Source: Lachnospiraceae bacterium GAM79
Lineage (GTDB): Bacteria; Bacillota; Clostridia; Lachnospirales; Lachnospiraceae
Assembly (NCBI GenBank): GCA_020735665.1
Contig: CP085928.1
Span: 1,970,501 to 2,034,500 of the forward strand
DNA length: 64,000 nucleotides
Direction: 5' to 3'
The position numbers were made by a program, and so were the translations under genes. The notes beneath the pieces are model-generated. The model saw only the letters and a program-made list of their open reading frames with translations. It was not told the origin of the DNA and made no database searches. Positions within the stretch are counted from its first letter, which is position 1, and each line of letters starts with the position of its first letter. This document shows, piece by piece, positions 54,412-62,755 of this stretch.

Positions 54412-55191
54412 CTACAAACTTGTATCCCGGCTCTTTTTCTTCGTTTTTTCACGCTGCCGGTTCTTGTCTTTCTGTTTCTTCTGTGACTGCTCCTTCTTGT
54501 CCTTGATTCTCTCCGTAAGCGACTTATCCTTCTTCGGATTATGTTTTCTCGCCGCTTCCTTGATTTCCTCCTTTGCATTTGGTGTGATACTTCCGGATTC
54601 CAAAACTTCATTCTTGTGATCCTTGATCTCAAATCTCGTAGAGAATCTTGACAGTGTTTCCACATCATCCATATTTATCTCACCATTATTTACAAAGTCA
54701 GCCGACATAACCTCCTTGCCCTTATCATCGTAAAGTACAAGTGTCTTGGTCATTTCCTTCTGCTCCTCAAGTACCTGTTCGGAAGCCATCTTCAGTAATG
54801 CTGCCATCTGGTCTATGCTTTTCACTTCACAGAATGCAGTATGCGTGATGGAACCATCTGCCCTCGTTACCTTTTTCATATCCACCGGAATATGACTTTT
54901 CTTACAGGCTTTCTCTAAAAGCTCCGCTGTTCTCTCATCATTCACATCAATATGCGTGACATCTTTGCCCTCTCTGTTGAATCCCTTTAATGAGCCATGC
55001 GTTTCCTTATAATTCGACATTACCTTATCGACAACCTTGCCGAGCAATGTCTCCTTCTGTTCCTCGCTCATACCAGGATTCTGCTGTTCAGACCGCTTGC
55101 ACGCATCTGCAATGGCAGTAATCAGATCTACGCTGACAGTCACAATCGCCTTTCCTGTCTGGAACGACTCCTGCGTCAATTCATCGACCAT
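54412..55191 (-). CDS. PcfB-like conjugation protein (DUF3801)
   Basis: 259 residues. The conserved N-terminal region GKAIVTVSVDLITAIADACK, then a middle domain (KSHIPVDMKKVTRADGSITH) and a very basic Lys-rich tail. PcfB proteins bind relaxosome and coupling protein in pCF10-type conjugation. Its ATG overlaps the leader peptide by 16 bp in another frame, so translation is probably coupled. The partner VirD4 gene is broken, so transfer by this system is probably off. Confidence 0.75.
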   Translation of the reverse strand: MVDELTQESFQTGKAIVTVSVDLITAIADACKRSEQQNPGMSEEQKETLLGKVVDKVMSNYKETHGSLKGFNREGKDVTHIDVNDERTAELLEKACKKSHIPVDMKKVTRADGSITHTAFCEVKSIDQMAALLKMASEQVLEEQKEMTKTLVLYDDKGKEVMSADFVNNGEINMDDVETLSRFSTRFEIKDHKNEVLESGSITPNAKEEIKEAARKHNPKKDKSLTERIKDKKEQSQKKQKDKNRQREKTKKKSRDTSL

Positions 55192-55277
55192 TGTTCTGTC
55201 CTCCCGATATTATTTTCTCTATGCTTCCTGTCCTGTGTGGGTGGTCTTACCCACGGAATACCATTTTTGCTATACAT
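55176..55277 (-). CDS. Conserved leader peptide, copy 2
   Basis: 33 codons; the first 20, MYSKNGIPWVRPPTQDRKHR, match copy 1 at 27037-27123 with one change. Ribosome site GAAGGAGG. It ends inside the pcfB start. Conservation of the peptide ahead of two unrelated genes suggests selection on its translation. Confidence 0.65.
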   Translation of the reverse strand: MYSKNGIPWVRPPTQDRKHRENNIGRTEQWSMN

Positions 55278-55454
55278 CAGGTATCCTCCTTCTTTTTTAT
55301 TTGAACTTCTGGACAATTTGTCCAAAAGCTGCTCTCTTGTTCTTTGTCCATGAAAGGACAAAAAAAGAGCATTCATGCTTTTACACATAAATGCTCTGAC
55401 GCTGTTTTATTATAAAATTGTCTTATCTGTTGTTCCCTACAAACTGGAATTTGA
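55222..55454 (-). repeat. 233-bp duplicated leader region, copy 2
   Basis: Same order of parts as copy 1 (27068-27300): half site CAAATTCCAGTTTGTAGGG, TATAAT-like box, terminator, palindrome TGGACAATTTGTCCA (55310-55324), ribosome site, leader peptide. It lies between cassette-like genes (ThuA-like, DUF6518-like) and pcfB. Confidence 0.85.
55360..55396 (-). terminator. Terminator in the duplicated leader, copy 2
   Basis: GAGCATTTATG/CATGAATGCTC stem followed by TTTTTTT on the minus strand, as in copy 1. Ends transcripts from the cassette-like genes or attenuates the pcfB operon. Confidence 0.8.
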
Positions 55455-55470
55455 CGCTCTATTAATGCTA

Positions 55471-56103
55471 TTAAACCCAATCAATAGCATTCTTTACAAG
55501 TTTGACAAATGGTTCACAGGTCAGATTTTGGGTAGTGTGTGCAGGAACGATACAGCAGATTTTTCCCTTGCCATAGGTGTGAATCCATACAGCAGGCTGA
55601 ACGCCGTTCTTTGAAACGGTTTCTGCAAGAATCGTTGTATCAGCATTCGGAATCATTTTCATTACATAATGTTCGTCAAAATCAGGGAATGTGAATTTGC
55701 CAATGCCTTCAATAATCGGATGTTCTGCTATCGGTTTTACAGTAAGCGGACATTGTTCGGGATGAGTGATAAAGTTACTTCTTACAACATTTGTGAGGAT
55801 TGCGTGATTTTCTGTGTAATCAGTAAGTGATGCGTGAAGCATAATCGTTCCCATACCATTCTGAATATCATTCAGAAATTTCTCCGTCCATTTTTCATCA
55901 CACCAGATTGGAGTAGGAATCTGATCATTTTCAATAGGATCTTTGAAAGACAAAAACAAATCAAACTGCCCCTTGAAATAATCATTTGGATTCTTTGTGA
56001 ATGTTACTTCATAATCTGCGTTAAACAGATAGTTCATCATAGGCTTGATGGAATCATCGTGATGCCAGTAATCGTGTACCAAAACAAATACTTTTTTACT
56101 CAT
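55471..56103 (-). CDS. ThuA-like protein
   Basis: 210 residues. KKVFVLVHDYWHHDDSIKPM start and the HASLTDYTENHAILTNVV, EHPIIEGIGKFTFPDFDEHY segments fit the ThuA-like fold (glutamine-amidotransferase relative, trehalose utilization). No sugar genes are nearby, so its substrate is open. Single-gene unit with half sites on both sides (55438-55454 and 56174-56211). Confidence 0.75.
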   Translation of the reverse strand: MSKKVFVLVHDYWHHDDSIKPMMNYLFNADYEVTFTKNPNDYFKGQFDLFLSFKDPIENDQIPTPIWCDEKWTEKFLNDIQNGMGTIMLHASLTDYTENHAILTNVVRSNFITHPEQCPLTVKPIAEHPIIEGIGKFTFPDFDEHYVMKMIPNADTTILAETVSKNGVQPAVWIHTYGKGKICCIVPAHTTQNLTCEPFVKLVKNAIDWV

Positions 56104-56173
56104 AAGTTATACGTCCTTTCATCACCATTTTATGGCTACGTTTTTGTGAATTCTCGTTTTTTAGATGTGCGTT

Positions 56174-56211
56174 AAATTCAAATTTTCATGTGTTCGACAA
56201 ACTGGAAGTTG
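56174..56211 (-). repeat. Inter-cassette repeat in the conjugative-element part
   Basis: In gene direction AACTTCCAGTTT, GTCGAACACATG, AAAATTTGAATTT. It lies between the stop of the DUF6518-like gene and the ThuA-like gene, far from the 41-48 kb series but of the same type. Confidence 0.72.
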
Positions 56212-56212
56212 T

Positions 56213-56869
56213 TTATCCAAAATGAAATGGAATAACCATATCAAGTAAAACTGCAAGAACTATACTAATCGTTCCCATTAGCGCAGAACTCCTCAATGTG
56301 TCTCTCCTCAAAACAATAAGTCCAATAATAAAGACTATCACTTCCAAAACAGATTTTGCATTAAAATACCAGCATCCATATACAAAGCACATATTGAACA
56401 ATACTGCCAAAATCAGCGCTGATAGTATAAATGCCAGTTTGCTTTTCCCCTTTGCATACCAACAGACAAAAGCCAATAATGGAGAAACAGCTGTAAATCC
56501 AAACCAAATCATCGCATAACTTCTTGGGAAAAATCCTGCAATATAGTTTGAATACAAATAGTAGCTTGCAACCATACCAACAAAGAATACAAAAACATTG
56601 ATGCTTGCTCTTATTGCAGAATTGCTATAAATAGAAATACACAGTGCAATCAATATCCAGATTGCAAAACGCCCAAGAAAATTACCAATATCTAAGACTC
56701 CATTTATTGCCATAAGCACACCTGGAAGTTCAGTTTGACGAAAATCCAGATATTTTGAGAAAGTTCCCAAAGCTATTCCGAGAAACAATATCGCTATGGT
56801 ATTTATAAGTTTTCTATTATTGGATATTGGATTTTCTGCATTCCTTATATCATTCAAAAAATTTATCAT
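56213..56869 (-). CDS. Membrane protein, DUF6518-like
   Basis: 218 residues from ATG 56869 (GAGGG upstream), six or seven helices (TIAILFLGIALGTFSKYLDF, FAIWILIALCISIYS, INVFVFFVGMVASYYLYSNY and further). DUF6518-type; function unknown. The site AAATTCCGATTT at 56882-56893 precedes it. Together with the ThuA-like gene it is a two-unit insertion between the replication genes and the duplicated leader. Confidence 0.6.
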   Translation of the reverse strand: MINFLNDIRNAENPISNNRKLINTIAILFLGIALGTFSKYLDFRQTELPGVLMAINGVLDIGNFLGRFAIWILIALCISIYSNSAIRASINVFVFFVGMVASYYLYSNYIAGFFPRSYAMIWFGFTAVSPLLAFVCWYAKGKSKLAFILSALILAVLFNMCFVYGCWYFNAKSVLEVIVFIIGLIVLRRDTLRSSALMGTISIVLAVLLDMVIPFHFG

Positions 56870-57038
56870 AATTACCCTCACAAATTCCGATTTGTAAAAC
56901 TGTTGCATTGATTATATCAAAGAATCATACTTGCAGCAATCCCCTTAAAACGAGAGGCAGGTGTGCCCTCCTGCCCCTCAAAAGGAAGGGAAGGTGAAAA
57001 ATATATAGTCAACTGCTGTTTCCAGCAGCTATGAATCG

Positions 57039-58154
57039 TTACTTACCATAGAAGTCATGGTTTACTTCTGCTTTATAGTAATTACTACATGTTACCGGAG
57101 CATTATACAGTGTCGTGAGCATATAGCTTCGTATGTTGCGTACCTTTGTAGTATTGTTGCGAAGGCATTCCAGCACATACTCCATCGTATGAAAATCTAT
57201 CTTCTCCAATCTGCTCCGAACAACATCATATGGGAAATCATATTTATTGATACGGATTACTGGCTGTTTAACCGCTATGGTCTCAACCATCAGCTCCACC
57301 AATTCGTTTATGTCCATCTTCTCTGTAGGATGGCACTGAAGCAATACGTCATAATCAATATTGTCTTTGATAAATGAGCGCACTTCATCCATCCTATCCA
57401 TCGTATCAGTTTTCACGCCTGTGCCTGATGGAATGATAGGATAGGTAATCTCCTCCGTATTCTCTGTAGTATTCTCTGTATTTGTCTTACAAAACTTTGT
57501 ATGAGGTGGTACATCGTTTTGTGGGAGGGTGTTACAAAATTTTGCAGGAGGGTCATACGAAGTTTTGTAGGGGGTGTTACAAAATTTTGTAGGAGGGTCA
57601 TACAAAGTTTTGTATGAGGAGGTACAAAATTTTGTAACAGGCTTATTTGCTTGGTTTTCAGCCTGTTTTTGTATTTCTTCCCCTGTGTTTTCTACATCTT
57701 CGTCATCTCCTGGTATGTCCAGATATGTACATGTGTAAAGTCTATCAACGCATAGATCAATATACATGACATTATTTAAGACCATTCCGCTATTTGTTTC
57801 TATGTTACGGAATTCACGACGGATCACACCGATTTCCTCTAGTCTGTCAAACGCTGCCTTCACACTTCTCCGTGATTCTCCAAACTGCTCGGCAAAATCA
57901 TTGTAGGTTTTCTGTAGCAAATCCTCTCGAAACTTTTTTCTGTAACCAATTGTCATGCCGCTATGCTCGTCCCGTACTTCCACAGGACGATACCAATACA
58001 CGATTTCCGACAACACACAGATAGCGAGAAGGTATGGCTTGCCATTTTCACGCAAAATTGTTTTATACCAATTTACCGGTGTAACATTGCCACTAATGCT
58101 CATCTCTGCCAGCGCATCCACCGACGCATTACCGGTATTTACAATATTAGTCAT
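57039..58154 (-). CDS. RepA-like replication initiator with intragenic iterons
   Basis: 371 residues. N-terminal winged-helix region (NWYKTILRENGKPYLLAICV, FGESRRSVKAAFDRLEEIGV), a central repetitive segment (PPTKFCNTPYKTSYDPPAKF) and a C-terminal helical domain (YDVVRSRLEKIDFHTMEYVL). This three-part layout is typical of RepA_N-type initiators of Firmicutes plasmids and Tn1549-like elements. The repeats encode seven palindromic DNA boxes (57488-57636). Starts by ATGA overlap with parB stop. Confidence 0.75.
   Translation of the reverse strand: MTNIVNTGNASVDALAEMSISGNVTPVNWYKTILRENGKPYLLAICVLSEIVYWYRPVEVRDEHSGMTIGYRKKFREDLLQKTYNDFAEQFGESRRSVKAAFDRLEEIGVIRREFRNIETNSGMVLNNVMYIDLCVDRLYTCTYLDIPGDDEDVENTGEEIQKQAENQANKPVTKFCTSSYKTLYDPPTKFCNTPYKTSYDPPAKFCNTLPQNDVPPHTKFCKTNTENTTENTEEITYPIIPSGTGVKTDTMDRMDEVRSFIKDNIDYDVLLQCHPTEKMDINELVELMVETIAVKQPVIRINKYDFPYDVVRSRLEKIDFHTMEYVLECLRNNTTKVRNIRSYMLTTLYNAPVTCSNYYKAEVNHDFYGK
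57488..57636. repeat. Seven 14-bp palindromic iterons inside repA
   Basis: TACAAAATTTTGTA-type boxes start at 57488, 57510, 57533, 57556, 57578, 57601 and 57623, spaced 22, 23, 23, 22, 23 and 22 bp (two helix turns each). They are in the coding part of the RepA-like gene; RepA_N plasmids are known to have the origin there. Candidate oriV of the conjugative element. Confidence 0.75.
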
Positions 58155-59056
58155 GCCCTCTCACCTCTTTTCTTCCATTCATCTAAGAGGTTTATTATAA
58201 CCTCTGTAATCTTTTCTTCCGTATATCCTTCATCAAAGTAGTCATCCAATCTGTCTGCCTTGAACGTTACCTTTCTCGGCTTTGCTAACACCTGTTCCGG
58301 AAGCATGATGTTCCTCACTTCTTCCTGTGTAAGCATATTTTCCCGGCAGGATGCCTTTAGTCTTGCCGACTGCTCTATATTAGGGAATATATTCCTGTCG
58401 AGTATTATATCGAGTACCCACTGCTGCTGCTTCTCGTTCAGATACGAAAGATCAACACCCTGAATAAAACCAATCTTTTTCCTGTCAACAAAGTCAAGCA
58501 GTTCATCAGAGAGCTTTGCAAGTCTGATATATCGCTGAATCTTCTTTGCGTTCTCGCCGGTTTCCTCACTCATGATATCAAGGCTACTACCCTTATCTCC
58601 CTTAATGCCCTGATGTTTCATGGCATAGTAACGCATACTATACGCCCTTGCCTTTTCGCTTGGAAAGATATCTTCTCTCTGAATGTTACTGTCCACCATG
58701 ACAATGGTAGCTTCATCATCATTCAGATTGCGAATGAACATCGGCATGGTATCAAGACCGGCAAGTTCACAGGCAGCCTTTCTTGTGTGTCCGGCAATAA
58801 TTTCATAACCACCCTGCGGTCGCATTCTCGCAATTCCTGGAACAAGCACGCCATACTGTCTGACACTCTCTACCATTTCCTCTAGCTTATCTTCATGGAT
58901 CTGAAACGGATGATTTCTGAATGTATGCAGACTTGCTAAAGGTATTTCTCGGATTTCACCACCATTTGCATTTGCCTGTTCCAGATTTTCGTTTGTACCA
59001 AACAGATCGTCAAATGATTTCATCTTTATCTTGGAAGCACTATTGGATTTATTCAT
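58151..59056 (-). CDS. parB: ParB-family partition protein
   Basis: 301 residues from ATG 59056 (AGGAGG upstream). The ParB/Srx domain has REIPLASLHTFRNHPFQIHE and the GxxRxxA-type box IIAGHTRKAACELAG; a helix-turn-helix region (NAKKIQRYIRLAKLSDELLD) follows. It overlaps parA by 8 bp and repA by 4 bp. It should load on a parS-like site and segregate the extrachromosomal form with ParA. Confidence 0.88.
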   Translation of the reverse strand: MNKSNSASKIKMKSFDDLFGTNENLEQANANGGEIREIPLASLHTFRNHPFQIHEDKLEEMVESVRQYGVLVPGIARMRPQGGYEIIAGHTRKAACELAGLDTMPMFIRNLNDDEATIVMVDSNIQREDIFPSEKARAYSMRYYAMKHQGIKGDKGSSLDIMSEETGENAKKIQRYIRLAKLSDELLDFVDRKKIGFIQGVDLSYLNEKQQQWVLDIILDRNIFPNIEQSARLKASCRENMLTQEEVRNIMLPEQVLAKPRKVTFKADRLDDYFDEGYTEEKITEVIINLLDEWKKRGERA

Positions 59057-59831
59057 CTGCAAGCACCTCCTTTGCGAGCTTCTTATACGCCGCCGCAACT
59101 TTTCCTCTTGGGTCATGCTTGAATATACTCACACCCTCTGCGGAAGTCTCTGCCGCTCTCACAGAATGTGGGATAACCGCACCAAACACACGGACATTTT
59201 TGCCATAGATTTCTTCCACCATGGACTTGATTTCCTTTGCGTAATTGGTACGTCCAACCATCTTTGTGAAAACGATTCCCTCTATCCCAAGATTCGGATT
59301 CAGATATTTCTTTGTCCTGCCAAGGGTAGTGATAAGCTGTTGCAACCCCTTTACGGAAAGGTACGCTGCTTCTATCGGTATGATGACCGAATCAGCCGCA
59401 GTCAGGGCATTCATTGTCACCATGCCAAGGCTGGAATTGCAGTCAATCAGGATATAGTCATACAAGTTTCTCACACTTGTTATGTACTCTTTCAATATGT
59501 ACTCTCTCCGCATGGTATTTACCAATGTGACTTCCAGTCCGGAAAGTTCGATATTGCATGGAAGAAAAGATACTCCCTCCTCATGTACAATAACCCCTTC
59601 CCGCTTTCCATAATCTTCATCATTGATCACTTTACCCATGATCGTCGAGAGAGTAACATCAAGCTCATCAGGCTCTGCTACGCCAAGGCTTGATGAAAGG
59701 GATCCCTGACTATCCGCATCTATAAGTAGTACCTTCTTGCCTTCTCTTACCAAACCTATACCTAAGTTCACTGTTGTCGTAGTCTTTGCTACGCCACCTT
59801 TTTGATTCACGATTGCTATTACTTTACACAT
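59049..59831 (-). CDS. parA: ParA/Soj partition ATPase
   Basis: 260 residues. Deviant Walker A NQKGGVAKTTTTVNLGIG, switch region LLIDADSQGSLSSSLG and ILIDCNSSLG. A Soj-like ATPase that moves ParB-bound DNA over the nucleoid. It leads parA-parB-repA, the maintenance operon typical of Tn1549-like elements. Ribosome site GGAGGTACAACGGT. Confidence 0.9.
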   Translation of the reverse strand: MCKVIAIVNQKGGVAKTTTTVNLGIGLVREGKKVLLIDADSQGSLSSSLGVAEPDELDVTLSTIMGKVINDEDYGKREGVIVHEEGVSFLPCNIELSGLEVTLVNTMRREYILKEYITSVRNLYDYILIDCNSSLGMVTMNALTAADSVIIPIEAAYLSVKGLQQLITTLGRTKKYLNPNLGIEGIVFTKMVGRTNYAKEIKSMVEEIYGKNVRVFGAVIPHSVRAAETSAEGVSIFKHDPRGKVAAAYKKLAKEVLADE

Positions 59832-59850
59832 ACCGTTGTACCTCCATTCC

Positions 59851-60096
59851 CTATCGAATCACCATGCCACTTCCTACATAGTGGCATTGTTCATTCAACT
59901 GTTTTGCATTGATGGATTTCTTATCAGAATCCGTTTTCTTTCTCGACACTTCTGCATATACACGCTTGTATTTATCTGTCCCCACATTGTCAAAAAATGT
60001 CGAGACATTATTCAATTCAAATCTTTTATCTCTCTGAAGCAGACGGACAAACCAGCGTATATCATTCTTTGTTCCCTGAAGTCTAATCTTTAACAT
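59851..60096 (-). CDS. DUF3970-like small protein
   Basis: 81 residues; IRLQGTKNDIRWFVRLLQRD and NNVSTFFDNVGTDKYKRVYA match the short DUF3970 proteins that often precede parA in conjugative elements. Function unknown. It is the first gene inside the element next to lysS. Confidence 0.72.
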   Translation of the reverse strand: MLKIRLQGTKNDIRWFVRLLQRDKRFELNNVSTFFDNVGTDKYKRVYAEVSRKKTDSDKKSINAKQLNEQCHYVGSGMVIR

Positions 60097-60126
60097 CTGA
60101 TCACTCCTCTTAGTTTTATCTCATGA

Positions 60127-60172
60127 CACAAAAAGGACACCTTCCAATAATTTCTTAATGGAAAGTGTCCTT
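60127..60172 (-). terminator. Strong terminator downstream of lysS
   Basis: AAGGACACTTTCCATTAA pairs with TTATTGGAAGGTGTCCTT, followed by TTTTTGTG on the minus strand. It ends the greA-lysS transcript or insulates the element from it. Confidence 0.88.
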
Positions 60173-60294
60173 AAAATTTTGCAAATATTTAATTTCTATG
60201 CACTAAGCGGAATATTATTGTATTTTGTTTTTGAATTTTGTCGTACTAAGTGTCGTACCATCTCCTGTAATATCTCTGCAAACCCGCATAAATC

Positions 60295-61914
60295 CTAGTT
60301 CTCGCTATTCAACGACTTCATAGTCGGGAAGAGGAGCACATCACGGATTGCCTGTGAATCAGTCAACAGCATAACCAGACGGTCGATACCATAACCGATA
60401 CCACCTGTAGGAGGCATACCGATCTCTAATGCATTTAAGAAATCCTCGTCTGTGTGCTCTGCTTCATCATCACCGGCTGCTGCATTTGCATCCTGTGCTG
60501 CAAAACGCTCACGCTGATCAATCGGATCGTTCAGCTCGGAGTATGCATTACACATCTCCCATGTGTTAATGAACAACTCGAAACGCTCAACCTTGCTTGG
60601 ATCAGAAGGCTTCTTCTTGGTCAAAGGTGAGATCTCGATCGGATGATCCATGATAAATGTAGGCTGGATCAGCTTTTCTTCGCAGAACTCCTCAAAGAAC
60701 AGGTTAATGATATCACCCTTCTTATGACGTTCTTCATATGCAATATTGTGTTCATCAGCCAGCTTCTTAGCTGCTGCATCATCTTCTACCTGATCGAAGT
60801 CGATTCCGGTATATTTCTTGATCGCATCATTCATGGTCAGACGCTCAAACGGCTTACCGAAGTCAATCTCGATTCCATTATAGGAAATCTTTGTGCTTCC
60901 ACAAACCTTCTCAGCAAGATAACGGAACATGGACTCTGTCAGTTCCATCATACCTTCATAGTCTGTGTATGCCTGATATAATTCCATCAACGTAAATTCC
61001 GGATTGTGCCTTGTATCAACACCCTCGTTACGGAATACTCGTCCGATCTCGTAAACTCTTTCCAGTCCACCTACGATCAGACGCTTCAGATATAATTCCA
61101 GAGAGATACGAAGCTTTACGTCCTCATTTAATGCATTGTAATGTGTCTCAAATGGTCTTGCTGCCGCACCACCTGCATTTGCAACAAGCATAGGAGTCTC
61201 AACCTCCATGAAATCACGGTCTGCAAGGAAGTTACGGATCTCCTTTAAGATCTGTGAACGCTTAATAAATACAGCCTTGCTCTCCTGATTCATGATAAGG
61301 TCTACATATCTCTGACGATATCTGACATCTGTATCTGTTAAGCCATGGAACTTCTCCGGGAGAATCTGTAATGACTTACTTAAAAGTGTCATTTCTTCTG
61401 CATGGATAGAAAGCTCTCCTGTCTTTGTACGGAATGCCCAGCCCTTTACACCATAGATATCACCGATATCGGATTTCTTGAAATCTGCATAAGCTTCTTC
61501 ACCGATCTGATCTCTTGCAACATACACCTGAATGTTACCCTTCAGATCCTGAATATTACAGAAGGATGCCTTACCCATAACACGCTTGAACATCATACGT
61601 CCTGCAATGCTTACATGGATCGGTGATGCATCCATGATTGCTCTTCTCTCGTTATAATCGTTGTTCAGCACTTCCTTCTTCTGTGCATCATCCAGTCCCT
61701 CTACGTCCGGCTCCTGTCTGCCTGCAAGAAGCTCTGCCTCATGCGCTGTATATGCTTCTTTTACATCTGTGCTGTGATAAGTCACATCATACTTTGTAAT
61801 CTCAAATGGATCTTTGCCTGCCGCCTGTAAATCTGCCAGCTTCTCACGACGAACCTGTAACAGCTTATTTACATCCTGTGGCTTAGCCTGATTATTCTGC
61901 TTATTCTCTGCCAT
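60295..61914 (-). CDS. lysS: Lysyl-tRNA synthetase, class II
   Basis: 539 residues: N-terminal OB-fold anticodon-binding domain (VSIAGRMMFKRVMGKASFCN) and class II core with motif 2 (YEIGRVFRNEGVDTRHNPEF) and motif 3 (GGIGYGIDRLVMLL). Charges tRNA-Lys with lysine. It follows greA by 41 bp, an arrangement common in Clostridia. The C-terminus FPTMKSLNSEN is near the end of the family minimum; many relatives have a longer tail. The conjugative element begins just downstream, so the 3' end may be an attachment site. Confidence 0.95.
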   Translation of the reverse strand: MAENKQNNQAKPQDVNKLLQVRREKLADLQAAGKDPFEITKYDVTYHSTDVKEAYTAHEAELLAGRQEPDVEGLDDAQKKEVLNNDYNERRAIMDASPIHVSIAGRMMFKRVMGKASFCNIQDLKGNIQVYVARDQIGEEAYADFKKSDIGDIYGVKGWAFRTKTGELSIHAEEMTLLSKSLQILPEKFHGLTDTDVRYRQRYVDLIMNQESKAVFIKRSQILKEIRNFLADRDFMEVETPMLVANAGGAAARPFETHYNALNEDVKLRISLELYLKRLIVGGLERVYEIGRVFRNEGVDTRHNPEFTLMELYQAYTDYEGMMELTESMFRYLAEKVCGSTKISYNGIEIDFGKPFERLTMNDAIKKYTGIDFDQVEDDAAAKKLADEHNIAYEERHKKGDIINLFFEEFCEEKLIQPTFIMDHPIEISPLTKKKPSDPSKVERFELFINTWEMCNAYSELNDPIDQRERFAAQDANAAAGDDEAEHTDEDFLNALEIGMPPTGGIGYGIDRLVMLLTDSQAIRDVLLFPTMKSLNSEN

Positions 61915-61955
61915 CTTTGTTTAATCTCTTTCTACTATATTGATTATTCTGTTTA

Positions 61956-62438
61956 TTAGATTGCTCTCTTGATATCTAATATTCTGTATTTGAATTCTCC
62001 GTCCGGTGCTTCTACTATTACTTCTTCACCAACGCGCGCACCCTTTAATGCCATACCAACCGGTGATTCATCAGAAATCTTATTCTTCATGATATCTGCT
62101 TCTGTTGAACCAACGATGTGGAATACAACTTCCTCGTCAAATTCATAATCATATACTGTTACGGTACGGCCGATACCGACAACCTCTGTATCAACCTCAT
62201 CTTCGTCAACGACCTCTACATTTTTCAGGATAGCCTCTAACTGCTCGATTCTTGCTTCGATATCACGCTGCTCGTCCTTTGCCGCATCATACTCAGCATT
62301 CTCAGATAAGTCTCCCTGCTCTCTTGCTTCCTTGATCTTGGCAGCAATCTCTCTACGTTTATTTACTTTCAGATCCTGAAGTTCTTCTTCAATTTTTTTA
62401 AGTCCTGTATAGGTAACTACCTGTTTCTTTTCAGCCAT
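61956..62438 (-). CDS. greA: Transcription elongation factor GreA
   Basis: 160 residues. N-terminal coiled coil (EEELQDLKVNKRREIAAKIK ... QGDLSENAEYDAAKDEQ) with the acidic tip, and the C-terminal FKBP-like domain (SPVGMALKGARVGEEVIVEA). It rescues backtracked RNA polymerase by stimulating transcript cleavage. First gene of the greA-lysS operon. Confidence 0.96.
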   Translation of the reverse strand: MAEKKQVVTYTGLKKIEEELQDLKVNKRREIAAKIKEAREQGDLSENAEYDAAKDEQRDIEARIEQLEAILKNVEVVDEDEVDTEVVGIGRTVTVYDYEFDEEVVFHIVGSTEADIMKNKISDESPVGMALKGARVGEEVIVEAPDGEFKYRILDIKRAI

Positions 62439-62537
62439 CGCCGACTACCTCCTAAACAATATCTGTGTTTTCCGTTAAGTTCTCACAAGTATCCTACATT
62501 ATATTCCAGTTTCCCTGTAATGTCAAACCTGTATACA

Positions 62538-62572
62538 GAAAAAAAGAAGCCTTAAAGCTAAGACTTCTTTTT
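62538..62572 (-). terminator. Terminator of the tRNA-Leu gene
   Basis: AGAAGTCTTAG/AAGGCTTCT stem, then TTTTTT on the minus strand, about 15-40 bp past the tRNA. Confidence 0.8.
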
Positions 62573-62582
62573 CTTCTATCAA

Positions 62583-62666
62583 TGCAGTTGATGGGACTTG
62601 AACCCACACCCACGTAAGTGGACATGAACCTGAATCATGCGCGTATGCCAATTCCGCCACAACTGC
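62583..62666 (-). tRNA. tRNA-Leu (CAG anticodon)
   Basis: 84 nt on the minus strand. Acceptor stem GCAGTTG/CAACTGC with discriminator A; D arm GGCGGAATTGGCATACGC; anticodon loop TTCAGGT (CAG); long variable arm CCACTTACGTGG, as expected for class II tRNA-Leu; T loop GGTTCAAGTCC. The CCA end is not encoded. The gene is intact and not used by an element here. Confidence 0.95.
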
Positions 62667-62755
62667 ATGAAAACGTGCTTTATCTCACGCACTCGTTTAA
62701 TATAGCACGTCATCTGCTTCTTGTCAAAACAAATTTTGTAAAAACGTTAATTTTT

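Noticed and set aside
62583-62666. tRNA-Leu as the integration site of the conjugative element
   Set aside because: The tRNA is intact, greA and lysS lie between it and the element, and no repeat of its 3' end was seen.
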